Source of the DNA: Cervus elaphus
Taxonomy: Eukaryota; Chordata; Mammalia; Artiodactyla; Cervidae
DNA: 64,000 nucleotides
Direction of reading: 5' to 3'
NCBI RefSeq assembly: GCF_910594005.1
Contig: NC_057820.1
Span: 8,561,001-8,625,000 of the forward strand
Below are positions 22,271-33,100 of the stretch, piece after piece. The notes beneath the pieces were generated by a model. The model searched no databases, was not told the origin of the DNA, and saw only the letters and a program-made list of their open reading frames with translations. Positions within the stretch are counted from its first letter, which is position 1, and every line of letters starts with the position of its first letter. The position numbers and the translations under genes are program-made.

Positions 22271-22892
22271 TGACCTTCACTGTTTCTATTTCATAGTTTT
22301 AGTTTATTTTTGGTTGCACTGGGTCTTCACTGCTTTGTGAGGGCTTTCTCCATTTGCTGGTGAGTGGGGTCTACTCTTTCTTGTCATGCAAGGGCTTCTC
22401 ATTGAGGTGGCTTCTCTTGTTGTGGAGCACAGGCGCTGGGTGCTTGCGCATTAGTAGTTGTAGCACTCGGGCTCAGTAGTTGCGGCTCAATGACTATAGG
22501 GTGCACGGGCTTCAGTAGTTGTGGTGCACAGGCTTAGCTGCTCTGAGGCATGTGGAATCTTCTTGCCCCAGGGACTGAACCCATTTCCCCTGCATTGGCA
22601 GGTAGATTCTCTATCAGTTTTGCCACCAGGGAAGTCCTCCTTGTTTATTTTTTTAAAAAATTTGGCTTCGCTGGGTCTTCCTTGCTGGCTCTTCTCTAGT
22701 TGCAGCACGCCGGCTTCTCTCGTTGTGGAGCACAGACTCTAGAGCATGCAAACTCAGTAGCTGTGGTACACTTAGTTGCACTGTGGCATGTGGGATCTTA
22801 GTTCCCTGACCAGGGATTGAATCCAGGTCCTCTGTATTGGAAGGTGGATTTTAACTCCTGGACCACCAGGGAAGTCCTGACCTTCATTGTTT
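22271..22892 (-). mobile_element. Two CHR-type SINE units with shared target-site duplication
   Basis: Two reverse CHR-like units (about 22303-22637 and 22655-22877), each ending in the 'ccaccagggaagtcct' motif. The pair is bracketed by 'tgaccttcactgttt' (22271-22285) and 'tgaccttcattgttt' (22878-22892), one mismatch. Confidence 0.8.
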
Positions 22893-23431
22893 GCCCCTTA
22901 TTCTCCCAGCTCTATGAGACTGTTAAAGTGCTATTTATTTTCTCTCTTGACTCTAGTCTTGAATCAGAAGGTACCTCCTGGGGAGAGTGGGCCTCAATGC
23001 TTGTTTTTGATCTTTGAGCTTCCTTCCTCTGAGCTCCATAATTACCCATGGCATAACTTGGTAATTCTCTGATAGTGTCAAATAGATTTAAAATATATTA
23101 TGTATAACATTTCTAATTTTCCTCATCTAATTTTTTGTGGAAGCTTCTATGATCCTAATGGTATTTTTTGCCACATGAGTGTTTAAAATTTTATGTACAC
23201 CTAAGTATTTAATTTTTTGACTGAACTTCATGCCATGCCTATATGAATTATTTCCACTCCAGGCTATAAATATGTACCTAATTTTCTGGTTTGTTATGGA
23301 TTCATTAAAAATATACTTAATTTCATGTGGAATTTATTTTGGAATAAAGGAGGAGGTGGACTTTGAGTTTTAAAAATTAACACCATGAGTGACACTATAT
23401 TTTCCCCACTGATCAGTAATACTCTTTGTTG
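22893..23431. other. Intergenic stretch, nothing firm
   Basis: AT-rich, possibly continuing the old L1 of 20935-22270. No other feature recognised. Confidence 0.4.
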
Positions 23432-23612
23432 TTGTTCAGCTGCTCAGCCATGTACGACACTTTGTGAGCCCATGGACTGCAGCACACCAGGCTTCTCTGT
23501 ACTTCACCATCTCCTGGAATTTGCTCGAATTCATGTCCATTGAGTCGATAGTGCCATCCAACCATCTCATCCTCTGTTGCTCCCTTCTTCTCCTGCCCTC
23601 AGTCTTTCCCAG
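23432..23612 (-). mobile_element. BovB 3' end
   Basis: Reverse 'gttgttgttcagctgctcag' to 'ccctcagtctttcccagg'. Faces the plus BovB at 23737 and forms an inverted pair 125 bp apart. Confidence 0.85.
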
Positions 23613-23736
23613 GAAATCAATTTGAAGAGTTTTCTTTAGAATTGGAAAGTTCTTATTCCAGAAGTCATACTCAATATGATTGGTTGGAATTCTTAGTGAG
23701 AGACTTCAGCTCATCTCAGAAAGAATATACTAATAA

Positions 23737-24030
23737 CCAGTCCCTTGGACTGCAAGGAGATCAAAACAGTCGATCCTAAAGGAAATCAATCCTGAATATA
23801 CATTGGGAGGACTGATGCTGAAGCTGAAGCTCCCATACATTGGCTACCTGATGCCGGGAAAGATTGAAGGCAGGAGGAGAAGGGGATGACAGAGGACGAG
23901 ATGATTGGATGGCATCACCTGAGTTTGAGCAAGCTCCAGGAGATAGTGAAGGACAGGGAAGCTTGGCGTTCTGCAGTCCATGGGGTTGCAAAGAGTCAAA
24001 CATGACTGAGCAACTGAACAGCAACAACAA
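23737..24030 (+). mobile_element. BovB 3' fragment
   Basis: 'accagtcccttggactgcaa' to 'gagcaactgaacagcaac'. It lacks the block encoding RRxNSLEK (a jump at 23853) and part of the ITDSMD region. Confidence 0.85.
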
Positions 24031-25394
24031 ATCTGTCCAAAGTCCAAGTTGCTTCATGAGAGAGTAAACTCCTTGAATCAGGCTATATACAACAAAGTTT
24101 GGTTTGTCATCTGTAAGGGATATTAGAAAAGATATCTTAAAATTTAGTGGGAAGGCAATTTTACAGATAGCAAACAAGTTTATGTTGTATAACTACTTTT
24201 ACTTCTTCTAATCTAAAGAACCTGTTTTTTTTTTTTTTTTTTTGAAATTTCTAGAACACCTCTCTAAACATTTATTTAATATATTAGTTTTGAGACCACT
24301 TAGAAAGATTCTCTTAGTGTGTGACCCTGTTGTGTGCATTTACAGAGGCTCCAAAGGGAAGTTCTTTCCTGTGGATCAGCTCTGTTTCTCTTTAGAATGG
24401 TAAGGCACCCTACCAAAGCTTTTGGCGCTAGCTAGCATGGTCTTCCACACAGGAGGAATATTTTTTCACACACACACATATGTGGCTTCAAGTCTTTAAA
24501 TCTAATTTGCAACTTGTAATTTTGCCACTGATGTGTAAATATGGTCACTAAAAGAGTACAGTTTTTTGTTAAGTGCAGCAATACTGTCTGAGGGGTGAAT
24601 CCATATCCGATATAAATGATGTCTCTCCAACAAAGCAGTTGTCTAGGAAACTGGTGACTAGAAAATGGCAAGTTTGAGCAAAATCAGTCCAAGGGCCTTA
24701 ACTAAATCAGGTTTTAACCAAAGTATTGGTGCTGGTTGAGATATTTTTTGTGTGCAAGTAATAGAATACATCACTTAAGTATCTTAGCATTATTCCACAA
24801 AATAAGAAGCCTGGAAGGTAGAGTGAAGACTACTGTAGCAATTCCAAGCATTATGTCTTCACCCAAGTATGACAGCAAAGGAAGGGGGTGGGGAGAGCCT
24901 GCCTTCTGCATCTCTTCTTTTTTTTTTTTTTTTTTTTAATCAGAGGGGAAAATCTTTCCTAGATGTCTCCCAAAGGATATCCTTCTGTCTCATTGGTCAG
25001 CCTGGGTCATATAACCATTTCCATTAGGTATGAGTGGGAAAGCCAATTGCAGCCACGTTAGCAGACATCATGGACAAGAAGGGGTTAAATTTGTCCTCAT
25101 CAGAAACAGATCCCTCAACCTAACATTTACAAAGGACTTTGCAGAGCTTTTCCACTTACCTTTTTCTTCTAATTTTCATGAACACACCTAGTGATGTAGA
25201 CAGTTGGTGGTGATGGTAGTGGAGCGGAGAAGGGAAAGAGTTGGGGACTAATAGCAACTGGGTAGTGACTATTGTGGATGGTTCTATCTACAGGTGAAGG
25301 GACTGAGGCTCTACAAGGGAGCCCTGGGTTTAAGATAACATGAGTAGAAAGCAGTGACACTTCAATACGGACCATATCTAATGATATCAAGGAG
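24031..25394. other. Intergenic stretch, mostly unique
   Basis: Contains poly-T runs at 24224-24243 and 24919-24938 and a short CA run at 24468-24479. Nothing else recognised. Confidence 0.5.
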
Positions 25395-25565
25395 GGTGAT
25401 ACCCATTAGTACTGAGTGCTTATTATATGCCAGCCATTGTACTATGTTACTTTGCAGTGGTTACTTTAATTCTCAATCCTATGAAAAAGGTGGTGCCTCT
25501 CTTTTATAGATAAGGAAATTGAGGCTCAAGGTCACACCTATAGTGAGTGAGGGTCTGTGATTAGA
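25395..25565 (+). mobile_element. MIR SINE
   Basis: 'gagtgcttattatatgccag', 'ttatagataaggaaattgag', 'gctcaaggtcacacctatag' follow the MIR consensus closely. Confidence 0.85.
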
Positions 25566-25869
25566 ACTTCACTTCCGCTGACAGCATGAGTAATTCCTTA
25601 CTCTTTACTGCTTTCCCATTTGAATTCCCATATTTTTTGAGAACTACTGCCTCTGAGCTAAGCTTTTTATGACTTAAGCTTCCTATTCTGTAAAATGAGA
25701 TAATTCTACCTAATTTATAGGGCTCCCATGAGAAGTGAACGTGATAATCCATGAAAAGTAATTAACAAGGAGACAGTAGGCTGGCATTAATATTGTGTAA
25801 TTTATCTGACTATGTTGAAATGCTCAATTATGTTTTTTACCTACCCTACTGGACTGCGAACATCCAGAA

Positions 25870-26178
25870 TAACAGTTCTTAAAATTTTGGGGCTCAAGGG
25901 CTCCCTTTACACTCTTAAGAATTATTGTGGACCCCCTAAAGAGTTTTTGTGTTGTTATAACTCTCATTATTGCATTCAAATGGATACCGAGAAACTTTTG
26001 CCCCTTTAGCTCTCAGTGGTGATGCCATACAGATTATGCAACCTCTGGAAAACTTCTAGGTATATTTGTGAGCACATGAACGTGAAAAAGGAAAGAAAAA
26101 GGAATTATGAGGAAAGTAGTTTTGACTTTATTGGGACCCCACAGGGTACCTGGACCACACTTTGAGAACTGCGGCTCC
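25870..26178 (+). mobile_element. hAT-like DNA transposon fossil (MITE)
   Basis: Inverted ends are visible: 'aacagttcttaaaattttgg' on the left and 'cacactttgagaactgcggc' on the right. The inside resembles an internally deleted mammalian hAT element ('attgtggaccccctaaagag', 'aacctctggaaaacttctag'). It abuts the CpG island. Confidence 0.65.
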
Positions 26179-26829
26179 AGCTTAAGCACTTCGTGAAGGA
26201 ACCATCGGATCCCGCCGTTTGGCTAAGAAAACGCAGGGTCTGAGAGGAGTAAAAAATGAGAAGGCAGAGCCAAGCCGACATTTCACTCTCGCAGCATCGC
26301 CCCGCGGCAGTTACACTTTCTTAGCCATCGCTCGTTCCTCGGCGGCACCGCAGTTCTTACCGGCGCGCGACCCTCAGGACTCACCCGGCTCCGAGGCCCC
26401 TCCTCCCCTGCGCGCGCTCCTCCTGGCAACCGGCGTCCCGGGCGCCCAGAGACAGGCCCCGCCCCGCCGCCTCGTTTCCGGGTCCGGGCTCCCTTGGCAA
26501 CCGCGGTTCGCAGCCTCGGTGTCACCCCGCCCACCCGCCTAGTCAGGCTAAACCATTCGTTTTAGGGCTCGCCACCGGGGGAGATGATGGAAACAGGGGG
26601 ATTTCACAGACCGTCTATGCGCTACTCTGCTCCTGATTTTTCTACATAGTTTAAATTATACTCTTTTTTTTTTTTTTCTCTTCATATCGCTAACGGTCCC
26701 TGCGAGGGGTAGTGCCTCGTCTCTCCTGCCCGGTTCGAAGGCCCCCTTGGCCCAGGCCGGCCCTTGGGCGGGCCCGCCAGGGAGGCTCGCGGTCTGCGCG
26801 GCTCGGCGCAGAGGCGGGGCCGCGCGCCT

Positions 26830-26889
26830 GACGTAGCGCGCGGTGGGGGCGGGACTGTGCGACCGACGTAGCGCGGTGGGGGGTGGGAC
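26830..26889. promoter_or_regulatory. Direct repeat of a CRE-like/GC-box element
   Basis: 'gacgtagcgcg' followed by a G-rich 'gtgggggcgggac' at 26830-26855 recurs as 'gacgtagcgcg' plus 'gtggggggtgggac' at 26865-26889. The first copy is preceded by T and forms the CRE-like half 'tgacgta'. The copies lie 30-90 bp upstream of the YY1-like box. Confidence 0.7.
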
Positions 26890-26914
26890 CGGGCTCAAGG
26901 GGCGGGGCGGCGGG

Positions 26915-26924
26915 CAAGATGGCG
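26915..26924 (+). promoter_or_regulatory. YY1-like site CAAGATGGCG
   Basis: Matches the AAGATGGCG core of YY1 sites usually found just downstream of transcription starts. Here it also supplies the ATG of a five-codon upstream ORF. It suggests that transcription begins just upstream, in the GC box run 26897-26912. Confidence 0.6.
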
Positions 26925-26936
26925 TTCGGCGAGTGA
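26919..26936 (+). CDS. Short upstream ORF (5 codons) in RAB28 leader
   Basis: ATG-GCG-TTC-GGC-GAG-TGA, encoding MAFGE, 168 bp upstream of the RAB28 start codon. The context has G at +4 and A at -3 (aagATGg). It would be translated only if the transcript starts upstream of 26915. It could reduce initiation at 27105 through reinitiation. The sequence is seen directly; the function is inference. Confidence 0.4.
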   Translation: MAFGE

Positions 26937-27104
26937 TCTCCCCGGCTATCTCCATCTGCCTCTGAGACACCGAGTCCTGTCCCCGCTGCCGGCCTTCCTC
27001 CTCTCCCCCGCCCCCGGAGATCCCTTTCTTTCCCTTCCTCCTTCTGTTTCGCGGGGGTGGGGTCGGTGGGAGGGAGGGGAGGCGGGCCTCGTTCCTGGGA
27101 CACC

Positions 27105-27179
27105 ATGTCGGACTCTGAGGAGGAGAGCCTGGAACGGCAACTGAAAATCGTCGTGCTGGGGGACGGCACCTCCGGGAAG
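27105..27179 (+). CDS. RAB28: RAB28 coding exon 1
   Basis: Encodes residues 1-25: an acidic MSDSEEES start, then beta strand 1 (LKIVVLGDG) and the P-loop up to GK. Donor is AAG|gtcagt, phase 0. Residues 9-10 read LE where I recall QD in the human protein. The sequence lies in the CpG island. Confidence 0.95.
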
Positions 27180-30100
27180 GTCAGTCCTCTGGTGCGCCCG
27201 CCGTGCCAGGCCTGCAAGGAATCCCGGCGCGGCCCCGGCGCCCTTCAAACCTCCTCCTCCTCCCCGTCCCCCCGGGCATCGCCTTATTTCCGCGAGTGCC
27301 GGGGCGTCTGGGCTCAGGCCCGCCAGGAGGTGGCTTGGGGCCCGACGCAAATTAGATGCTTGAAGTCCGACGAGAGCTGTCCAACTCCCTTAGGAAAAAA
27401 AGAAGTCATTTCCTAATCCCTGCCTGGATCGCGAACTCCTACTTCTCTTCAAGACCTGAGCCAGCATCGCCTCCCTGGGAAGCTTTCCAGCTTCTCGCCT
27501 CTGAGGACTAGCAAGGATCTGCCAAAACATCTTACCTGTTTTTCCTTTAGTCCAGGTCACACTTTGCGCCTTCCCCCCACCCCATTTACCGTTTCTGATG
27601 CCTCCGCTGCACTGGGAGCTCCCAAGAACTTGATTCTTGAATCAGGCTCCCTGGGTGAGAGAATTGGGGCTCCCATCTCTTGGGTCACTAGAGGGCAAAT
27701 TGCTATCCCTATTTGTGCTTCATCTGTAGGATGGGTATGTTGATAGGGGTCGCTTCGGAGGGGTGAAGTGTGCGAATCCACAGGGAATGTAAACATCTAC
27801 ACGCAGCTTGCACACACGAAGTGCGCGCAGTAAACGTTAGTTGCTGTCTTAGAGCACCATACCTGTTCATCTCTGTTCCCCAGCACAGCACCTGTCAACA
27901 CAAACATTCATTCAATAAATATCTCTCGAGCTCCTCTTGTGGCCTGGCTGCTGAGGGCAGGGCTGTTGGCATGACAGATGGCATCCTTGCCTTAAAATCT
28001 GTCCTGTGATGACAGTTGATTGAATAAAGTGAGTGCGAGAGCCAAGTCCCCTTTACCTCCGAGGCAGGGGTCTTTAACCCAGGGTTGTGGAGCTCCTGAA
28101 ATGGAGTAAACATTGCCCCGGTCCTTGCTCTTTGAAGACCATCCGTAAGATCTTGAAGGATTCTGGATCCGCCCCGCCCCCCAAATAAAGAGCAGAGCCT
28201 CTGCCCAGGGAACCTTCACACCTGTCGCTTCTGTCAGTGGCGCCAGCGCTGTCCCTGGGCATACTGCTAAAGTTTGTCTCCTTTCTTCTCCCGTCCCTTT
28301 TCCCAACCAGAGGCTCCAGAAACGCAGGTTTATTATTGTTACCAGTGTTCAGTTTTCCACTCGATGTTTCCGTGTGCTTGGTGTAGTTTGCATCCTGGTT
28401 TCTGTGGTAACCACTGCTCAGTACGTCTTCCCTTGGCAGTGGGCACTGCACAGCTGTTCGCCTCTTTCGTGCTGAGATTTCAGTTCCTGGGGAAAGGTGT
28501 CATTCATAGGCAGAGTTTGGAGACTTCTGTTCATTTCTTTCTTGCCATCCATGATACTTTGATACTGATTTTTAGTCTTGAGAAACAATTCGATATGCTC
28601 TGATTACTGTTAAACATTTTGAGGAAGAAAAGAACGTGGGATCACTTTTCTTAGTCAAGTATTAATTATATTACTTTTTGTAAGTTTACAACAAGTTTTT
28701 GAGTGGATGAATTGTTTTAAATAAGTCAACATTGTTTCTAACACACAATAAAAACTTTAAGTTCTATTTTTATAGTTTTTCTCATCTGTATTTTCTTTTG
28801 AATGCCTTCTAATTTTTCACTTACTAAATTTTTTTAATCGTCAACTCATAAAAGTTTATTTTCTGTTTAAAATGATAATGACTATAATACTAATACACCT
28901 CAGAAAAAGACAAAAATTGTCCATTATCCTATATACTATCATAATTCTTTAAATTTTTGTTAATTTTTCCCCCATTCATCTGTTATCATGCATGTATTTC
29001 TTAATTGAAATTTGTTCATAACTTTCTACCTAGGTTTTTCATCTAGCTTGTCATGTATTGTCCTCTTTTTGCTAATTTAGTGTGAATAATTATTACTTTT
29101 CATATCTGTCTAAAATTCTGTCTGATGTGTGACAAAGTGTATTTTTTTTCATTCTATATTATGGAATTAGGAATATTATTCTGCTCCAAAGGATACTGGT
29201 GTTCTTTTAGTCTTTGTCATCTTGACTCATCTGTTTTAAAATTGTAAAGATTTTTTTTTCTCCCAGAAATTTCTGGATGCCAGCATCAGACATCTTCCCT
29301 TTTTTTTCATTGTTCATATATATCAAGCTGCTATTTTTTCCCATGCCATATTCAGTTTTCAGATTATTGGCAGCTACCAACATTCCCATTCTGTTTCTTT
29401 TACTGTCTTTTTCTTTTATGATTTCAGCCTCTCTTTCATTCTTACTTGTATCCTGATTTAACTTCTGTCCATTTTTTCTAGCATCAGTTTTTTTTTTTTT
29501 TTTTTGCTAGTTCTAATCAGGACATTTTTATACACCCTTACAAAAGCAATAGAGTGTTGCGATGACCACTAACAGTTTATGCAAGAGAAGTTTGGCACCT
29601 CCTTCCATTAATACATTTTTCTATTTTTTTTCCTGTTTTGATTCCTTTGATTCATACTTTGAGTTTTATTATATATTAAGATTTTTTTTTTGAGACAAAA
29701 TATCCTCTTATGGTGTCTTTTCAGTATTAGTAAAGGTAGTATGTTTAAAAATTGTTAGCAAAAGTTGACCAAACCAAAAAAAAAAAACTATAAAGAATCA
29801 GAAAAAGAGTTACAGATTTGATAGATGGTTGCTCACTTCATAATTGTTTAAGAAAGATATTTCTACAATGATTTCTGAGAAATTATCATATGAGACAGAT
29901 AGCATAATATCTAGATAATTGGAGAGGAAGTGCCTCTTTCCTGCTGATTCAGATGCTCCTCTTTAATTTTTGTAGTAAGATGTCTGGAGATGATGTAAGA
30001 ACCCATTTTAATATTCGTTGTTCCTAAAAAAAAAAAAATATTCGTTGTTCCTAATGACCTACACTTTTGACAGATCATACTTTATTCCAGTTGAAAATTC

Positions 30101-33100
30101 TAGTTTTATATGTCTCAAAAGTGTGAGGGTAGGGCTTTCAAAATCCAAAAGTCCTATTTTTAGGAAAAGAAACTCTGCTGAAGTTACATGTGCCTTGAAT
30201 TTCTCTTAGACTTATGTTTCAACCATCCATATAGTAAACATTTTGAAATATCTGTAATAGTATAAGTAGTGTTAATTATTTTTCTTTAGAACCCTTAGCT
30301 TCTTCATAGATAGTTTTGTGCTCTAAGTTAAATGAGTTCACTGGCATAAACAAGGCTAAATAAAAAAAAGGCTTTAAAAAGGAATGCTTACTTTTTTTTT
30401 CTTCTGATATCTCAGTTTTTATATTATCAAGGAAGCCAAATAAATTTTCATTTTGGTGTAGTAAATTTATTTCTCAGAATGTAGCAGAACATCTTTCTTA
30501 TGGTGCTCAATATATATTTGACCAAATATTTTAGCAATTTCTTACAAATGCTGATTATTTAAATATTAAATGAATTGGAATTAGTGTGTGCAAATTGCCA
30601 TTTATCTGAAAAATATGGTTCTTATGTCAAAGGAATTTTAGGATTTTTTGAAAGAAAGTTTGACCCAGTTCTCTTTTGCACTTATGTCATAATTATAATA
30701 AGCTATCTTGCAAATTTTAGGTTTCATTATTTTAGGAGTTGACATCTAATTTTACTTTTAAAATAAAAAAAGGGTTATTTTTCTTTAACTTTGAGAATCT
30801 GTCTTGAAGAGCAGAAAAGCTTCATGATGTTCCGTTTCTCTTCTTTTAGGGAATGTTTACAAATAAATAGTGCATTACCAATGTTTAAGGAGCTTTTGCG
30901 TTATTTCACTAGAATGATTAATTATTTGTTTGCATTGGTAAGAAATGGTACTGTAAAGAAACTCTAGAGTTTTGAATGTAACTTTGAATTATTATTTTAC
31001 AAATGTAGATCTATATTGAATTATTTTAAAAATGTAGATATATGTTTGTTCTAGCTATATTCTTGAGACTGTTAAGCTTTCTAGTTCTTGAATGGAATAT
31101 ATTTATTTTTGCCTGCTTAATATTAATCTTACAAATTTCAACTTCTTAATTTAAAAGATACATATTATCAGTTCTATAGAATCATTTTCATTTGCCATTT
31201 TTAATGCAGAGAAAAATTAGACACGTTTCTTAGGGGGAAAAAAGAAATTGTATAAACAGGTTCTCCTTTCCTTAATTAGTTCTACTTCTTATTAGCTGAA
31301 GACACAAACTACTCAGATGTTTGACCTCAGAAATGAAACATCTGTGAAAGTTGTGTTGAACTGATATATAGGGACATATAAGATTCAGATCTTTAATCAT
31401 GTTGTTTTAGTTTTCTCTGTTGATAAATAGAAATTCTAATTTCTAGCAAGGAATAGGAGGTTGACAGTCAGGAGATGTAAAGAGATTTAAAGAGATTTAG
31501 CTGATTAGTGTGTTGTTGCCACTGATAGCTGGTTGGCAAGTGAAATGTACCTGGTGGAATGAAAAGTCCCTCTTCCCCTTGTAATTGATTAGAACTGCTT
31601 AAAGTTACTTGTTGGTATAATCGGAGTATAAATATTAAGATTACTTAATAAGATATAGTAGTGATTTTGTTTACATTTCTAAAGCCAAAGACATTAATTT
31701 TGATATTCTGTGCATCAATTTTTTAGACCTCCTTAGTTACCTGTTTTGCTCAAGAAACTTTTGGGAAACAGTACAAACAAACTATGGGATTGGATTTCTT
31801 TTTGAGAAGAATAACATTGCCAGGTAAGAGACTAAAATGTCTTAACTTAGAAAGTTGTTCATATCTGACGATAAGAGACATAAGCAGAAGTGTGTAACAT
31901 TTGGGTACTGTTTCATTGTGAAAATATATGTAATCAGTAAACGTGTGTTAGGGAGGTTCTTTCATCAGCATCTATCATGAAGACATACTGTCCATGTGTG
32001 TAAGGAAAAAGTTTATATACTCCCCACTCTACACTGTTTTTGACCGTTGCACATTTTTTGAGGATAAACAATAGTTGCTTATAAAATTCTAACCTTAAAA
32101 ACAAAATCAAATGCCATATAATTATCAACAGATATTGTATAAACTAAATGTGAGAAGACTGGAAAGGATTATTTTTTTAAATGTTATTTTGATTAGCCTC
32201 TGCTTCAGTTTTTTGTTTGAGAGAAAGTTGGAACAGAAGTATAATGTAGCTATGGAACTTCTGTGCTCTAATATGTGAATGCTGTTTTATGCAAGGCAGC
32301 ATGAAATTGCTGGCATTTAATAGACCACTAAAATTTAGGGTCCCTAGGCACTCATAAAAATACAGTTTGAGCATTCAAGATGTTTCAGTTCACCATGCAA
32401 AGAAACTATTTAGATGCCAGTTGCAGCACATTTTGTGGGAAATACAGGGAAATAATAACAAAAAAAGAGTGGTTTCTGTTTTAAGTTAGTTTCTGAACAA
32501 TTGGGGCTTTAAAATGCTCTGTCCATTCACTTGTGCTTAAATTATGTGTTTAAAGTATTTTATTAAAAGCAGTCTGTCTTGATTGACTTCATAAACCAGT
32601 CCATCTCTCTGTCCTCTCTGAGGAAACACATTTGAATGAAAACAGTTGCAAGTGTAGTGTCAGATTCATATACTGGAACGTGACTGATATAGTGGGAAGG
32701 GGTTTAATAAATTCTAATATTATTGAAATATTTTAGTCTTTCAAATACTCCATCTATCAGACAACTCTATGAATGTTTTAGAACAGCTAATGAAAACTCT
32801 TGGTAATTGAAGGTATTCTGCATATCTCACTAGTAATATACTCTTATGTTTTGATGGTTGTTACTTGACTACCAATGAAAAATAAATAAGAAGAAGATAT
32901 AGCTTCAGAAAAGAATTCCAATTATCCATTACTAAGTTATTGTTCAGAAAGAGGTTTAATGAGAAACATGTGTGTATTTTGTTTCATTTGTATTTTTGTA
33001 TGTATTAAAAACTGAAAATCTTTTTATTGTTAGCTTATGCATAGGTTAATGCTGATATAATAGAATATTTACCCCAATCACTAGCAGAATACATGTAGAA

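Larger units (their letters stand above)
26200..27350. promoter_or_regulatory. RAB28: CpG island promoter of RAB28
   Basis: An abrupt change from AT-rich sequence to dense CpG and GC boxes, spanning the RAB28 5' UTR, exon 1 and the start of intron 1. It has no TATA box near the gene start, a duplicated TGACGTA/GACGTA-GC box element, GC boxes (26812-26819 and 26900-26908) and a YY1-like CAAGATGGCG. These features suit a housekeeping-type promoter with dispersed starts. The island extends about 900 bp upstream of the start codon, so divergent transcription is possible. The open frames in it on either strand reflect GC-rich composition, not genes. Confidence 0.85.

Noticed and set aside
26219..26542. 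107-codon plus frame at the start of the CpG island
   Set aside because: Composition-driven frame crossing the island edge. No homology that I recognise and no splice structure.
26690..27217. 175-codon minus-strand frame over the RAB28 promoter
   Set aside because: GC-rich islands give long stop-free frames by composition. It overlaps exon 1 antisense and has a low-complexity Pro/Arg/Gly content.
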